Of a stretch of 64,000 nucleotides of DNA, positions 52,830 through 61,392 are shown piece by piece. The stretch is from assembly GCF_903166585.1 (NCBI RefSeq), contig NZ_CAESCM010000009.1:124001-188000 (forward strand), read 5' to 3'. The position numbers and the translations under genes are program-made. How positions within the stretch are numbered: position 1 is the first letter of the stretch; every line of letters begins with the position of its first letter. The stretch is from Pedobacter ghigonis (GTDB lineage Bacteria; Bacteroidota; Bacteroidia; Sphingobacteriales; Sphingobacteriaceae). Under the pieces are notes generated by a model that was not told the origin of the DNA, did not search any database, and saw nothing but the letters and a program-made list of their open reading frames with translations.

Positions 52830-53037
52830 CAAGTTATCGTTTTCAGTTGGCAATTTTCAGATAGCAGTTTGTAATTTTCAGTTTACCAATTTTCTTTCCG
52901 AAGTCCTTAATTAGAGTACAAGTCGAGTAAGGGGCTCATCTCAACGCAGTTTTCAGTTAACAGTATTCGGTTAACCAGTTAACCCAGGCAATGGAACAAT
53001 TTTCAGCTGGCAGTTACCAATGAACCAAACCATCTTC
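52830..53037. repeat. Tract of TTTTCAG/GGTTAACC simple repeats
   Basis: Several variants of AATTTTCAG(T/A)TGGCAG, CAGTTTACC and CGGTTAACCAGTTAACCC fill the 258-bp gap between the phospholipase C and GDPD-GH16 genes. The words match those at 12108-12190 and 7630-7660. Confidence 0.5.
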
Positions 53038-53060
53038 CATCATACCTACACCATCTTACA

Positions 53061-54566
53061 TTATTTTTGGTAAACCCTTACATAATCAACCTTCATGGTT
53101 GCGGGAAAAATAGTATCGTCTACTCCTTTTTTTCCGCCCCAGCCACCGCCAACGGCTACATTTAAGATAATATGGAAATTCTGGTCGAAGGGCCAATCGC
53201 CTGGACCTTTTTTGGTATTGTTAAAGGTGAGGTATTTTTCGTCGTCGATAAAAAAGTCGATCCTATCGGCAAACCACTCGATGGCATAAACATGGTAGGC
53301 TGTGTATGGGTTGGCTACTTTTAAAGCTTTACCAACCTGTGTTTTAATGATGTGGTTAAACTTCTCCGTATGCACGGTACCATGCACACTGTCGGGATCA
53401 TAACCTACATGTTCCATAATATCGATTTCGCCGCTTTTTGGCCAGCCGCCATATTTAGCGTTGGTAGGTAGCGCCCAAATTGCAGGCCATAAGCCCCGCC
53501 CCTTCGGTAACATGGCCCTTACTTCTACCCTGCCATATTTAAAATCGAATTTGTTTTTGGTTACCAGCCTCGCCGATGTATAATGATTGTTTTCTTTATC
53601 GGCTTTTACAGCTGTAATATTCAGATTGCCTTTTTTAACTACTGCATTCGTACTATCAGCGTCGGTATAATATTGCAATTCATTATTTCCCCAGCCTTTA
53701 CCCCCTACATCGTAACTCCAGTTCTTGCTTAAGGCCAGGCCTGCATCATTAAATTCATCGCTCCATTTTAATTTCCAACCACTAACCAAAGGTGTCTTTT
53801 TTATTTCTTCGAAAAGTAATTCGGGTTCGTTAGTAGTTATGTATTCAACCTGATATGCCAGCAGCCATTGCATCTCCGGTACAGTATTAACCGTCCAGGC
53901 GTTTACAGTAAGTCCGAGTTTTTGTGCATTTTCTATCCAGTTGTCTTTCTGGTACACGCTGTAGTGATAATCTACCCCGGTTAATTTGTCGGCTTTCATT
54001 TGTTCGGCACTAATATCTCCTTTCAGGTAGGCTACTTTTGCCTTTGGTAACAGCGCCAAAATGCGCTTGCAGTAATCGTAATCGAAGCTGATATATTCTG
54101 TCCATTCAATCACTTTTAACTTTTGAACCATCTCCACGCACTTATTCGTTACTTCGATTCCGCGCTCTTTACTAATTAACGATGGTTTTATCTCCAGAAT
54201 GAGTTTGGTTGTTTTTTGTTTTTTACCCGCAAGCAAATAAGCTTCTAAAGTGGGGATCTTCTCTCCATTACTCATCGTTTTAGTGAGCAAATCTGCATAA
54301 TTTACCTTCTCGATAGTTAACCCCTGAAATTCGGGGTCGTGATTTACAACTAAAATATTATCAGCTGTCATCCATACATCGAATTCAGAACCATAACAAC
54401 CCAATTTTACAGCTTCGTTTAGAGATGCGATTGAATTTTGAGGAAAATTATTCTTTTTCCATGCGCCCCTGTGTGCAATTACCTGGTTTTTGTTCCAGTT
54501 AAACTTTTGGGCAAAAGAAGCAGTAAAAATGAACAACATCAGTGCAGAAATAAATACTTGTTTCAT
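53061..54566 (-). CDS. Glycerophosphodiester phosphodiesterase fused to GH16 glucanase
   Basis: 501 aa with signal peptide (MKQVFISALMLFIFTASFAQ). Residues about 25-255 form a GDPD TIM barrel with all key residues in place: His32 in AHRG, Glu61, Asp63, His76 in NHDP, and Glu122/Lys124 in LEIKPS. The usual PENT is PQNS. Residues about 262-501 form a GH16 beta-jelly-roll with catalytic SGEIDIMEHVG (about 377-387), WPAIWALP and the closing MKVDYVRVYQK. One chain could release glycerol phosphate (or another phospho-alcohol) and cut a beta-1,3/1,4-glucan. Both halves look intact, and no stop or frameshift lies between them. Confidence 0.92.
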   Translation of the reverse strand: MKQVFISALMLFIFTASFAQKFNWNKNQVIAHRGAWKKNNFPQNSIASLNEAVKLGCYGSEFDVWMTADNILVVNHDPEFQGLTIEKVNYADLLTKTMSNGEKIPTLEAYLLAGKKQKTTKLILEIKPSLISKERGIEVTNKCVEMVQKLKVIEWTEYISFDYDYCKRILALLPKAKVAYLKGDISAEQMKADKLTGVDYHYSVYQKDNWIENAQKLGLTVNAWTVNTVPEMQWLLAYQVEYITTNEPELLFEEIKKTPLVSGWKLKWSDEFNDAGLALSKNWSYDVGGKGWGNNELQYYTDADSTNAVVKKGNLNITAVKADKENNHYTSARLVTKNKFDFKYGRVEVRAMLPKGRGLWPAIWALPTNAKYGGWPKSGEIDIMEHVGYDPDSVHGTVHTEKFNHIIKTQVGKALKVANPYTAYHVYAIEWFADRIDFFIDDEKYLTFNNTKKGPGDWPFDQNFHIILNVAVGGGWGGKKGVDDTIFPATMKVDYVRVYQK

Positions 54567-54589
54567 GTTTGTTATGATTATACAAAAAT

Positions 54590-54597
54590 CAAAAGTA
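54590..54597 (-). promoter_or_regulatory. -7 box of the GDPD-GH16 gene
   Basis: TACTTTTG on the minus strand, 24 bases before the ATG at 54566. No clear TTG at -33. Confidence 0.4.
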
Positions 54598-54750
54598 GAT
54601 TTTTATGGGAATAACCGTTTAAAATCTATGTAACCTTTGTATTAATAAAAACAAGATAAAGATTTTAAATTAATTCGGCTGCAAGCTTAAAGCTCTGGCA
54701 GCATAGTTACCGCCAAAAACCTAATGCTTTGTTAAATAAACCCGATTGAC

Positions 54751-54807
54751 GCGGAAACCAAAAGCCTTTTCAGCTTTTGTTTAAGCAAAAGCGGAGCTGA
54801 AAACCGC
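54751..54807. repeat. Long hairpin in the divergent spacer
   Basis: GCGG...TTCAGCTTTTG, loop, CAAAAGC-GGA-GCTGAA...CCGC: an 11+4 bp stem with a 3-base bulge. There is no T-run, so it is not a standard terminator. Confidence 0.45.
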
Positions 54808-54961
54808 CATAAAACACCATACATTGTTTTCCAAATAAACAGCTGCAACTTTTCGCACTAACCTCAATTATCAATCAAATGATAAACTATTTGAAATAAA
54901 GGCGTTACCTTAACAAGCTTTACTTTCAATTGATTGTAACTATTTTTACATTTACAGTGAT

Positions 54962-57900
54962 ATGGTGAGCAATAACTACAACGACTTATTAAGGAAGATA
55001 GACGAGTTTATCCGCAAATTTTATTTGAATAAGATTTTACGCGGTAGTATCTACGTTGCGGCTATACTTTTAGGGCTCTATTTGCTCGTGTTTTTAAGCC
55101 TGTATTATTTAAATCCCGGGGCAGGTTTTAAAACTTTTGTTTTCTTTGCCTACCTGCTTACCAGTTTGGTGTTAATTGGTTTTTTAATTCTGAAACCACT
55201 CCTATCGATGCTAAAACTGGGAAAACACTTATCTTTTGATGAAGCATCGGTAATTATCGGCGATCATTTTGCTGATATTAAAGATAAACTGCTCAACACT
55301 TTACAACTCCACCACCTTTCAGAAAAATCGCCCGAAAATAACCAGCTAATCCTGGCCAGTATCGATCAAAAAATTCTGGAACTTAAACCCGTTCCCTTTT
55401 ACACTGCAATAAGTATAAACGACAACCGTAAATATTTAAAATACCTGTTTGTTCCACTTTCAATTATCCTTTTAATTGGTATCATTGCCCCGGCCATTTT
55501 ACGCGAAGGCACGAACAGTTTCTTTAAATACGATGAATACATTGCACCCAAAGCACCTTTTGCATTTACCGTTTTAAATAAGAACCTAACGGTTACACAG
55601 GGTGATGATGTTACGCTAAATATTAAGCTAACCGGCGATCAGTTACCAGCGGAAGTATATGTAGAAGATGGAAAAAACACCTACAAAGCCGAAAAAGATG
55701 GCACCACGAGATTCAATTACCACATTAAAAATATTCAGGCCGATAAAAAACTGGTTTTTAAAGGTGGTGGTTTTAGTTCTTCAACATTTACGGTTACGGT
55801 TAAACCCCGCCCCGAATTGCTCAATGCAACTGCCACCCTTACTTTCCCATCCTACCTGGGCAAAAAAGCTGAAACAATTTCGAATGTTGGCGATATACTT
55901 TTACCCGAAGGCACGAAAGTAAACTGGAATTTCAAGACCGAAAAAAGCAGTGTGCTCCTGTTTATGCTAAACGGAACCGAAAACACACTTAAAATTGATG
56001 ATGATGTTGCCGCCTTTAGTGCCACCATTAAAAATAATTCGAAATACAGCATCACGCCAAAAAACGAATTTGTAACCCTTCGCGATTCGCTTTCGCACCA
56101 GATTACCGTAATTAAAGATCAGGCTCCGGGCATTAATGTACTAGAGCAACCCGATTCGGTAAGTAACAAAGCGCTGTATTTTAATGGCCAGGTAAGTGAT
56201 GATTATGGCTTCAGCCGCCTCAGTTTCAAATACAATATTAAAGAAAACAACCGGATTGTAAGCTCGGTGACTAAAAATATCCCAATCAAGAGCAATGCCA
56301 CAGAAAATAGTTTCTTTTTTTTCTGGGATATTAAAACAGTTGCTGCCAAACCCGGACAGGAAATTGAATACTATTTCGAAGTAGCTGATAACGATGGTGT
56401 TAATGGTGCTAAAACCACCCGATCGGAAATCAAAACCTTTAAACAGCCTACCAAAAAAGAAACTGCAGAGCAGGTTATTGCTAACAGTCAGGCCCTTAAA
56501 CAAAAAATGCAGTCAGCTATCCGTTTAGCCAATACTATCGAAAAGGAAAGTAAGAAAGTGGCTGAAAGTCTGATTGATAAGAAACAGATTTCGTTCGAAG
56601 ATAAAAAACAAATTGAAGCCCTCCTGGATAAACAAAAACAGCTTGATGAGGCCGTAAAAGAGATTAAAGAACAAAACGAGAAAAACATTCAGCAGCAGGA
56701 AGACCAAAAGCAAACTGAAGAGCTGATGGAAAAACAAAAACAGATTAAAGACCTGTTTGATAATGTTTTAGACGAAAAAACGAAAGAACTTTTACAAAAG
56801 CTTCAGAATCTGATTAATGAGAAAAATAAAGATCAGACCCAAAATGAGCTTTCCAAAATGCAGCTGGATAATAAAACACTTAAAAATGAGCTGGATAGAA
56901 TTTTAGAGCTCTATAAACAGCTTGAATTTGAACAGCAGCTCCAAAATGATATTAACCGATTAAACGAACTGGCTAAAGAGCAAAAAGAGCTGGCAGAGCA
57001 AACCAAAGATAAAAAGCAGGATAACGAGACCTTAAAGCAGAAACAGGATGCCCTGAATATGGAAATGAAAGACCTGAAAGACGATCTGAAAAAGCTGGAA
57101 GAAAAAAACCAATCGCTAGAAAGACCTAACCAATTCGAAAACCCCGAAAAAGAAGTACAGGACATCCAAAAAGAGCAGCAAGACAGTAAGGATGCCTTAG
57201 ATAAGAAAGATTCGAAAAATGCCAGCCAGAAACAGCAGAAAGCGGCCGATCAGATGGAAAAGCTATCGAAAAAAATGAGCGATATGCAGCAACAAGGCGA
57301 AGAGATGGAAAATAATCTGAATGCCAAAGAGTTACGCAGGCTACTGGAGAACCTCTTAACCACTTCCTTCGATCAGGAAAAAGTAATGCTGGCCCTTAAA
57401 AAAATGACTGCTGCTGATCCGGCTTATACCAGTAATGTACAAAAGCAACGTAGCATTAAAGATAACCTTAAAACCATTGCCGATAGCCTTTACAGCTTAA
57501 GCAAGCGTGTTCCACAAATAGAATCGACGGTTAATGATGAAATGAATAAAATTAACTTTAACCTCGATAAGAGTTTAGAAAGCCTGGGAGATAGAAGAAC
57601 AGCTGAGGCCAATCGTTTTCAGCAGTTTACCATGACTTCTATCAATAACCTTACCCTCATGTTAAGCGAAGCCCTAAACCAGCTGCAAAACATGCAGAAA
57701 AACAGCAAAGGTGGCGGTAGTGGTAAAAAACAGAAACAAGGCATGAAACAGCTTTCACAAATGCAGGAACAGCTAAATAAAAACATGCAGAAGGCACGAG
57801 AGCAGATGCAGAAACAGGGCGGTAATCAAGGTACAGTTGGCAAGGGTCCAATGAGCCAGGAGTTTGGTAAAATGGCCCAGCAGCAGCAAATGATTCGCCA

Positions 57901-58282
57901 GGCATTGGAAAAGATAAACCGCGAAGAGAATAAGAATGGTACGGGTAAAATCGGTAACCTAAACGAAGCCATTAAGGAAATGAAACAAACCGAGAGTGAT
58001 CTGGTAAATAAACGATTGCAACAGGAAACCTTAAACAGGCAAAAAGAGCTGCTTACTAAGCTATTGGAAGCAGAAAAGGCCGAACGCGATCAGGAAGAAG
58101 ATTCGAAACGCGAAAGTAAGGCCGCTAAGGAGTTCCCCCCTTCGTATCAGAAAATGCTTAAAGATTACCAGAAACAACAGCAGAATGGAAACGACATGCT
58201 GCAAAAATTACCTCCTGCTTTAAATTATTACTACAAAAATAAAATAGCCGAGTATTTAAAATCGTTGAATTTGGTACAATAG
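54962..58282 (+). CDS. DUF4175 large coiled-coil membrane protein
   Basis: 1106 aa. Hydrophobic helices near the N-terminus (about 22-42, 55-78 and 160-182) anchor it. A beta-rich periplasmic region (about 190-480) is followed by a very long Lys/Glu/Gln-rich coiled coil (about 490-960, with many KQKQ and LEKQ repeats), a Q/G-rich low-complexity stretch near 910-990 and a conserved end (FPPSYQKMLKDYQKQ...LNYYYKNKIAEYLKSLNL). The arrangement matches the Bacteroidota DUF4175 family, of unknown function. The terminal segment is also seen in other family members, so the frame is intact. Confidence 0.85.
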   Translation: MVSNNYNDLLRKIDEFIRKFYLNKILRGSIYVAAILLGLYLLVFLSLYYLNPGAGFKTFVFFAYLLTSLVLIGFLILKPLLSMLKLGKHLSFDEASVIIGDHFADIKDKLLNTLQLHHLSEKSPENNQLILASIDQKILELKPVPFYTAISINDNRKYLKYLFVPLSIILLIGIIAPAILREGTNSFFKYDEYIAPKAPFAFTVLNKNLTVTQGDDVTLNIKLTGDQLPAEVYVEDGKNTYKAEKDGTTRFNYHIKNIQADKKLVFKGGGFSSSTFTVTVKPRPELLNATATLTFPSYLGKKAETISNVGDILLPEGTKVNWNFKTEKSSVLLFMLNGTENTLKIDDDVAAFSATIKNNSKYSITPKNEFVTLRDSLSHQITVIKDQAPGINVLEQPDSVSNKALYFNGQVSDDYGFSRLSFKYNIKENNRIVSSVTKNIPIKSNATENSFFFFWDIKTVAAKPGQEIEYYFEVADNDGVNGAKTTRSEIKTFKQPTKKETAEQVIANSQALKQKMQSAIRLANTIEKESKKVAESLIDKKQISFEDKKQIEALLDKQKQLDEAVKEIKEQNEKNIQQQEDQKQTEELMEKQKQIKDLFDNVLDEKTKELLQKLQNLINEKNKDQTQNELSKMQLDNKTLKNELDRILELYKQLEFEQQLQNDINRLNELAKEQKELAEQTKDKKQDNETLKQKQDALNMEMKDLKDDLKKLEEKNQSLERPNQFENPEKEVQDIQKEQQDSKDALDKKDSKNASQKQQKAADQMEKLSKKMSDMQQQGEEMENNLNAKELRRLLENLLTTSFDQEKVMLALKKMTAADPAYTSNVQKQRSIKDNLKTIADSLYSLSKRVPQIESTVNDEMNKINFNLDKSLESLGDRRTAEANRFQQFTMTSINNLTLMLSEALNQLQNMQKNSKGGGSGKKQKQGMKQLSQMQEQLNKNMQKAREQMQKQGGNQGTVGKGPMSQEFGKMAQQQQMIRQALEKINREENKNGTGKIGNLNEAIKEMKQTESDLVNKRLQQETLNRQKELLTKLLEAEKAERDQEEDSKRESKAAKEFPPSYQKMLKDYQKQQQNGNDMLQKLPPALNYYYKNKIAEYLKSLNLVQ

Positions 58283-58293
58283 TTCAATTTATT

Positions 58294-58337
58294 CGTCTTG
58301 CTGATCCGATAGCTATCGGATTTATTTCAGCATCTCT
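58294..58337. repeat. Dispersed repeat (full copy, GATAGCTATC core)
   Basis: CGTCTTGCTGATCCGATAGC continues through TATCGGATTTATTTCAGCATCTCT. Near-identical to the copy at 9819-9862. It lies after DUF4175 and before ybeY. Confidence 0.65.
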
Positions 58338-58405
58338 TAAATAAAATAGAGACGGGGCAACGAATTCTTTAATATTACTAAATTTGCAACCATAACACAC
58401 ACCAC

Positions 58406-58843
58406 ATGCCTGCAATATCGTTTTTTACAGAATCAGTAACTTATAACCTCCCGCAAAAACTTAAAATGAAGAAATGGCTTAAAGCCAGTATCGAAAAAGA
58501 AGGTTTTAAATTGGGTGAGCTTAATTTTATTTTCTGTAGTGATGAATATTTGCTGGGCATTAACCAGCAATATCTTAACCACGATACCTACACGGACATT
58601 ATCACTTTCGATAATTCTGACAAAGAAAAATTAATTGTTAGTGATATTTTCATCAGTATCGAACGTGTTAAAGAGAATGCACTTACTTTCAAAACCAATG
58701 AATTTGATGAGGTTTGCCGCATCATGATACACGGAACCTTGCATTTATTGGGCTATAAAGACAAAGGAAAGACAGCTAAGGCCCTTATGACCCAAAAAGA
58801 GGATGAACATTTAAGTTACAGAGCCGAGTCAGGCCTTATCTAG
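58406..58843 (+). CDS. ybeY: Endoribonuclease YbeY
   Basis: 145 aa. A metal-dependent RNase for 16S rRNA 3'-end processing and quality control. The metal motif is MIHGTLHLLGYKDKG: two His (about 115 and 119) match HGxLHLxGY, but the third ligand (the His of GYDH) is Asp here in GYKDKG. Also present are the TDIITFDNS strand and LGINQQYLNHDTYTDI. The length is normal for the family. The Asp variant appears usual for the phylum, so loss of function is not implied. Confidence 0.9.
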   Translation: MPAISFFTESVTYNLPQKLKMKKWLKASIEKEGFKLGELNFIFCSDEYLLGINQQYLNHDTYTDIITFDNSDKEKLIVSDIFISIERVKENALTFKTNEFDEVCRIMIHGTLHLLGYKDKGKTAKALMTQKEDEHLSYRAESGLI

Positions 58844-58844
58844 G

Positions 58845-58873
58845 GCGTCATTCTGAGTGAAACAAAGAATCAC
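58845..58873. repeat. Partial GTCATTCTGA repeat
   Basis: GCGTCATTCTGAGTGAAACA followed by AAGAATCAC, a single diverged arm of the repeat seen perfectly at 28649-28780. Confidence 0.45.
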
Positions 58874-58941
58874 ATAAAGTTTTTCTCATTAAACCTCGCA
58901 AAAGAGATATTTCTTTTGTTCTGCCTATTCCATTATCCTAA

Positions 58942-59157
58942 TTACTTTAGAACACTCTCCTGCTTGGCTGGCGTTCGTCTAAAAGTTACGACCGTTCGTC
59001 GATAATTAGTCTTTACTGGTATAATACATCCAATCTCCCTGCAACTTTTTATCTGTTCGGCAGTCTTATCTATAGAAATGGCAATAACTGGTTTACCCTT
59101 ATGAATGCCATCAGAAAAGATTATAATTGATATGCCGGGGCATTTGCGATATATCAT
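58942..59157 (-). CDS. Possible 71-aa hypothetical protein
   Basis: Opens at the ATG at 59157 and reads MIYRKCPGISIIIFSDGIHK, then a mixed helix/strand stretch (VIAISIDKTAEQIKSCREIG) and a basic C-terminus. The codon pattern is plausible, and no gene competes on the other strand. I find no family, promoter or ribosome-binding evidence, so it may be spurious or a remnant. Confidence 0.3.
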   Translation of the reverse strand: MIYRKCPGISIIIFSDGIHKGKPVIAISIDKTAEQIKSCREIGCIIPVKTNYRRTVVTFRRTPAKQESVLK

Positions 59158-59192
59158 GCAAGATAAAGTTTAGTTTTAGTTAATGATTGAAG

Positions 59193-59229
59193 CAGCGGTG
59201 GAGCGATTCCTACCGCTGTTTTCTTTTTA
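59193..59229 (+). terminator. Orphan terminator hairpin
   Basis: CAGCGGT(GGA)...(TCC)TACCGCTG followed by TTTTCTTTTT. It is about 350 bp past ybeY with no other plus-strand gene upstream, so it may mark the end of an unannotated transcript. Confidence 0.6.
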
Positions 59230-59341
59230 TAAGCTTCAAAAGACTATCCTGCCGACACATAAATCCATCAATCTTCTGCCATTTTTAACTGATACAGAAT
59301 AGCTTTGAAACATGAATATGCCGTTGCAAGTAATTTATACT

Positions 59342-59349
59342 TACCTTTG
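59342..59349 (+). promoter_or_regulatory. -7 box of the ABC-F gene
   Basis: TACCTTTG, 37 bases before the TTG start at 59387. A TTG lies 15 bases upstream of the box (59324-59326), a short spacing. Confidence 0.5.
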
Positions 59350-59386
59350 CACTAATTTTCTTTTATAAATCCGAAATACAAAAAAA

Positions 59387-61249
59387 TTGAGCACACTAAT
59401 TGCGGCAGAAGGCTTAGGACATGGTTATCATGACGAGTGGTTATTTAAAAATTTAACCCTGGGTATTAACTCCGGACAGCGCGTAGCGTTGGTTGGTATT
59501 AATGGCGCAGGTAAGAGTACATTATTGAAATTACTTGCCGAAAGGTTTCCTCCGCTTGAAGGTAAAATTGTAAAAAATAAAGCTGTAAAAATTGGCTTCT
59601 TAGATCAGGAACCCCAGTTTACCGAAGGTTTTTCTATTAGCGATCATATATTTTCTTTGGAAAATAAGCAGCAACAGCTCATTAAAGAGTATGAAGAGTT
59701 AATTGAAAACCCGAACCCAGACGAAAAAACACTTAACCGTTTATACGAAGAGTTGAGTGAGCATAATGCCTGGGAATATGAGCATGAGATAAAAACCATT
59801 CTGAACCGGATGGGCATTACCCATCTTCAACAAAAAATTGCTACCCTATCGGGAGGACAAAAGAAACGTTTGGCTTTGGCTAAACTTTTAATTGAAGACC
59901 CTGAGATTTTAGTACTCGATGAGCCAACGAACCATTTGGATATTGATACCATTGAGTGGTTAGAAAAACTTTTAACTACCGCACAGAAAACCATTCTTTT
60001 GGTAACGCACGACAGGTACTTTTTAGATAATGTTTGTAATACCATTGTTGAGTTAGACCGTGGAAAAATTTTCAACTACAGCGGAAACTATGCTTACTTC
60101 TTAGAAAAGAAAGCTGAAAGAGAAGCCTTAGATGCAACGGTTTTACATAAGAACCAACAGCTATTAAAGAAAGAATTGGAGTGGATGAGGCGCATGCCAC
60201 AGGCTCGTGCGACGAAATCTCAGGCCAGGATCGATGCTTTTTATGATTTAGAAGAAAAAACAAAGAAAAAGACTGACAATCAGAATGTTACCCTAAAAAT
60301 GAAGATGTCGCGCCAGGGAGGCAAGATTATTGAACTGGAGCACATTAAACAAAGTTTTGACGGACGCCCTATTATCAATGATTTTAGCTACACCTTTAAA
60401 AAAGGTGATCGCATTGGTTTAGCAGGTAAGAATGGAACAGGAAAATCGACACTTTTAAATATTATCACCAGCAACTTAAAGCCAGAAGGCGGTAAAGTTG
60501 ATACAGGGGAAACAACAGTATTCGGATATTATAAACAAGGCGGTTTAACTTTCGATCCGAAAGAACGTGTAATTGATATCGTAAAATCAGATGCCGAATA
60601 TATTAAAATGGCTGACGGTTCAGTGATCACTGCTTCTGCCCTGCTTACCCTTTTTCTCTTCCCCCCAAAGAAACAACATGGAATGGTTGAGAAGTTAAGC
60701 GGTGGTGAAAAGAAACGTTTGAACCTGATGAAGGTATTAATGCAAAATCCAAACTTCCTGATTTTGGATGAGCCAACAAACGATCTGGATATCGACACCT
60801 TAAATGTATTGGAAGAATTCCTGGAAAACTTCCCCGGCATATTGATGTTGGTTTCTCACGACAGGTACCTGCTCGATAAGATGAGCGACCAGCTATTCAT
60901 TATGGAAGGCGAAGGAGTAGTTAAAATCTACAATGGTAATTATTCAGAGTACCGCTTAAGTTTAGAACAACCCAAAGCTAAAGTAGAAACTAAAAAAGCA
61001 CCAGCTTCGGTTATAGAACAAGCACCAGTTAAAGCTGCAAAAAAATTAAGTTTCAAGGAGCAGAAAGAATTAGAAGAAAGCGAAAAAGGAATGGAAGAAA
61101 TGGAAAGTAGAATAGCCAAACTAAGCCAAACCTTAAACAGTATCGATGCTACCGACTATATTAAAATACAGGAAGTATCAGCAGAGATTGAAAACCTACA
61201 AGCTAAGCTTGATGATTACACCATGCGTTGGTTGGAGCTTTCAGAATAA
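59387..61249 (+). CDS. ABC-F family ATPase (Uup-like)
   Basis: 620 aa. The start is TTG: no in-frame ATG occurs before Walker A, and the N-terminus opens naturally at LIAAEGLGHGY. Two ABC domains without membrane segments: Walker A GINGAGKST and GKNGTGKST, signatures LSGGQKKRLALAKLL and LSGGEKKRLNLMKVLM, Walker B LDEPTNHLD and LDEPTNDLD. The linker contains the P-site tRNA interaction motif region (KKELEWMRRMPQARATKSQAR). A C-terminal coiled coil (about 545-620) resembles Uup. It acts on stalled or initiating ribosomes; the exact subfamily is not fixed. Confidence 0.92.
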   Translation: MSTLIAAEGLGHGYHDEWLFKNLTLGINSGQRVALVGINGAGKSTLLKLLAERFPPLEGKIVKNKAVKIGFLDQEPQFTEGFSISDHIFSLENKQQQLIKEYEELIENPNPDEKTLNRLYEELSEHNAWEYEHEIKTILNRMGITHLQQKIATLSGGQKKRLALAKLLIEDPEILVLDEPTNHLDIDTIEWLEKLLTTAQKTILLVTHDRYFLDNVCNTIVELDRGKIFNYSGNYAYFLEKKAEREALDATVLHKNQQLLKKELEWMRRMPQARATKSQARIDAFYDLEEKTKKKTDNQNVTLKMKMSRQGGKIIELEHIKQSFDGRPIINDFSYTFKKGDRIGLAGKNGTGKSTLLNIITSNLKPEGGKVDTGETTVFGYYKQGGLTFDPKERVIDIVKSDAEYIKMADGSVITASALLTLFLFPPKKQHGMVEKLSGGEKKRLNLMKVLMQNPNFLILDEPTNDLDIDTLNVLEEFLENFPGILMLVSHDRYLLDKMSDQLFIMEGEGVVKIYNGNYSEYRLSLEQPKAKVETKKAPASVIEQAPVKAAKKLSFKEQKELEESEKGMEEMESRIAKLSQTLNSIDATDYIKIQEVSAEIENLQAKLDDYTMRWLELSE

Positions 61250-61280
61250 AAGAAGTAATTCAAACCAGTTTTCCACGTTA

Positions 61281-61296
61281 TGTTTCACGTGGAACA
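61281..61296. other. parS-like centromere site, copy 1
   Basis: TGTTTCACGTGGAACA, one base from the classic ParB-binding sequence TGTTTCACGTGAAACA. An identical second copy is 76 bp away. Confidence 0.75.
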
Positions 61297-61356
61297 TTAA
61301 TATTAGGGAGAACAAAAACAAAATATCTCCTTCCCTTTTAAAGTAAAAAACAGAAT

Positions 61357-61372
61357 TGTTTCACGTGGAACA
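61357..61372. other. parS-like centromere site, copy 2
   Basis: Second identical TGTTTCACGTGGAACA, 21 bp upstream of the mnmG ATG. Binding of ParB here could also affect mnmG transcription. Confidence 0.75.
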
Positions 61373-61392
61373 ATTAATAAAATACAAATAAA

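Larger units (their letters stand above)
54567..54961. other. 395-bp divergent spacer
   Basis: Between GDPD-GH16 (minus) and DUF4175 (plus). It holds the likely promoter of the former (TACTTTTG on the minus strand at 54597-54590, 24 bases from the ATG) and a hairpin at 54751-54807. I see no ORF or RNA gene I could name in the rest. Confidence 0.6.
58844..59386. other. 543-bp spacer between ybeY and the ABC-F gene
   Basis: It holds a GTCATTCTGAGTGAAACAAA repeat fragment at 58845-58873, a possible 71-aa minus-strand ORF (58942-59157), an orphan plus-strand terminator (59193-59229) and the ABC-F promoter box (59342-59349). Nothing else is recognised. Confidence 0.6.

Noticed and set aside
54962..58282. 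Repeat-like runs of KQK/LEKQ in DUF4175 as tandem repeats or a frameshift
   Set aside because: The reading frame is continuous, ends in a conserved C-terminal segment, and the runs are normal for long coiled coils.
61271..61282. TTCCACGTTA resembling a DnaA box next to the parS-like sites
   Set aside because: It matches TTATCCACA poorly and stands alone. I see no cluster of boxes or AT-rich unwinding region to call an origin.
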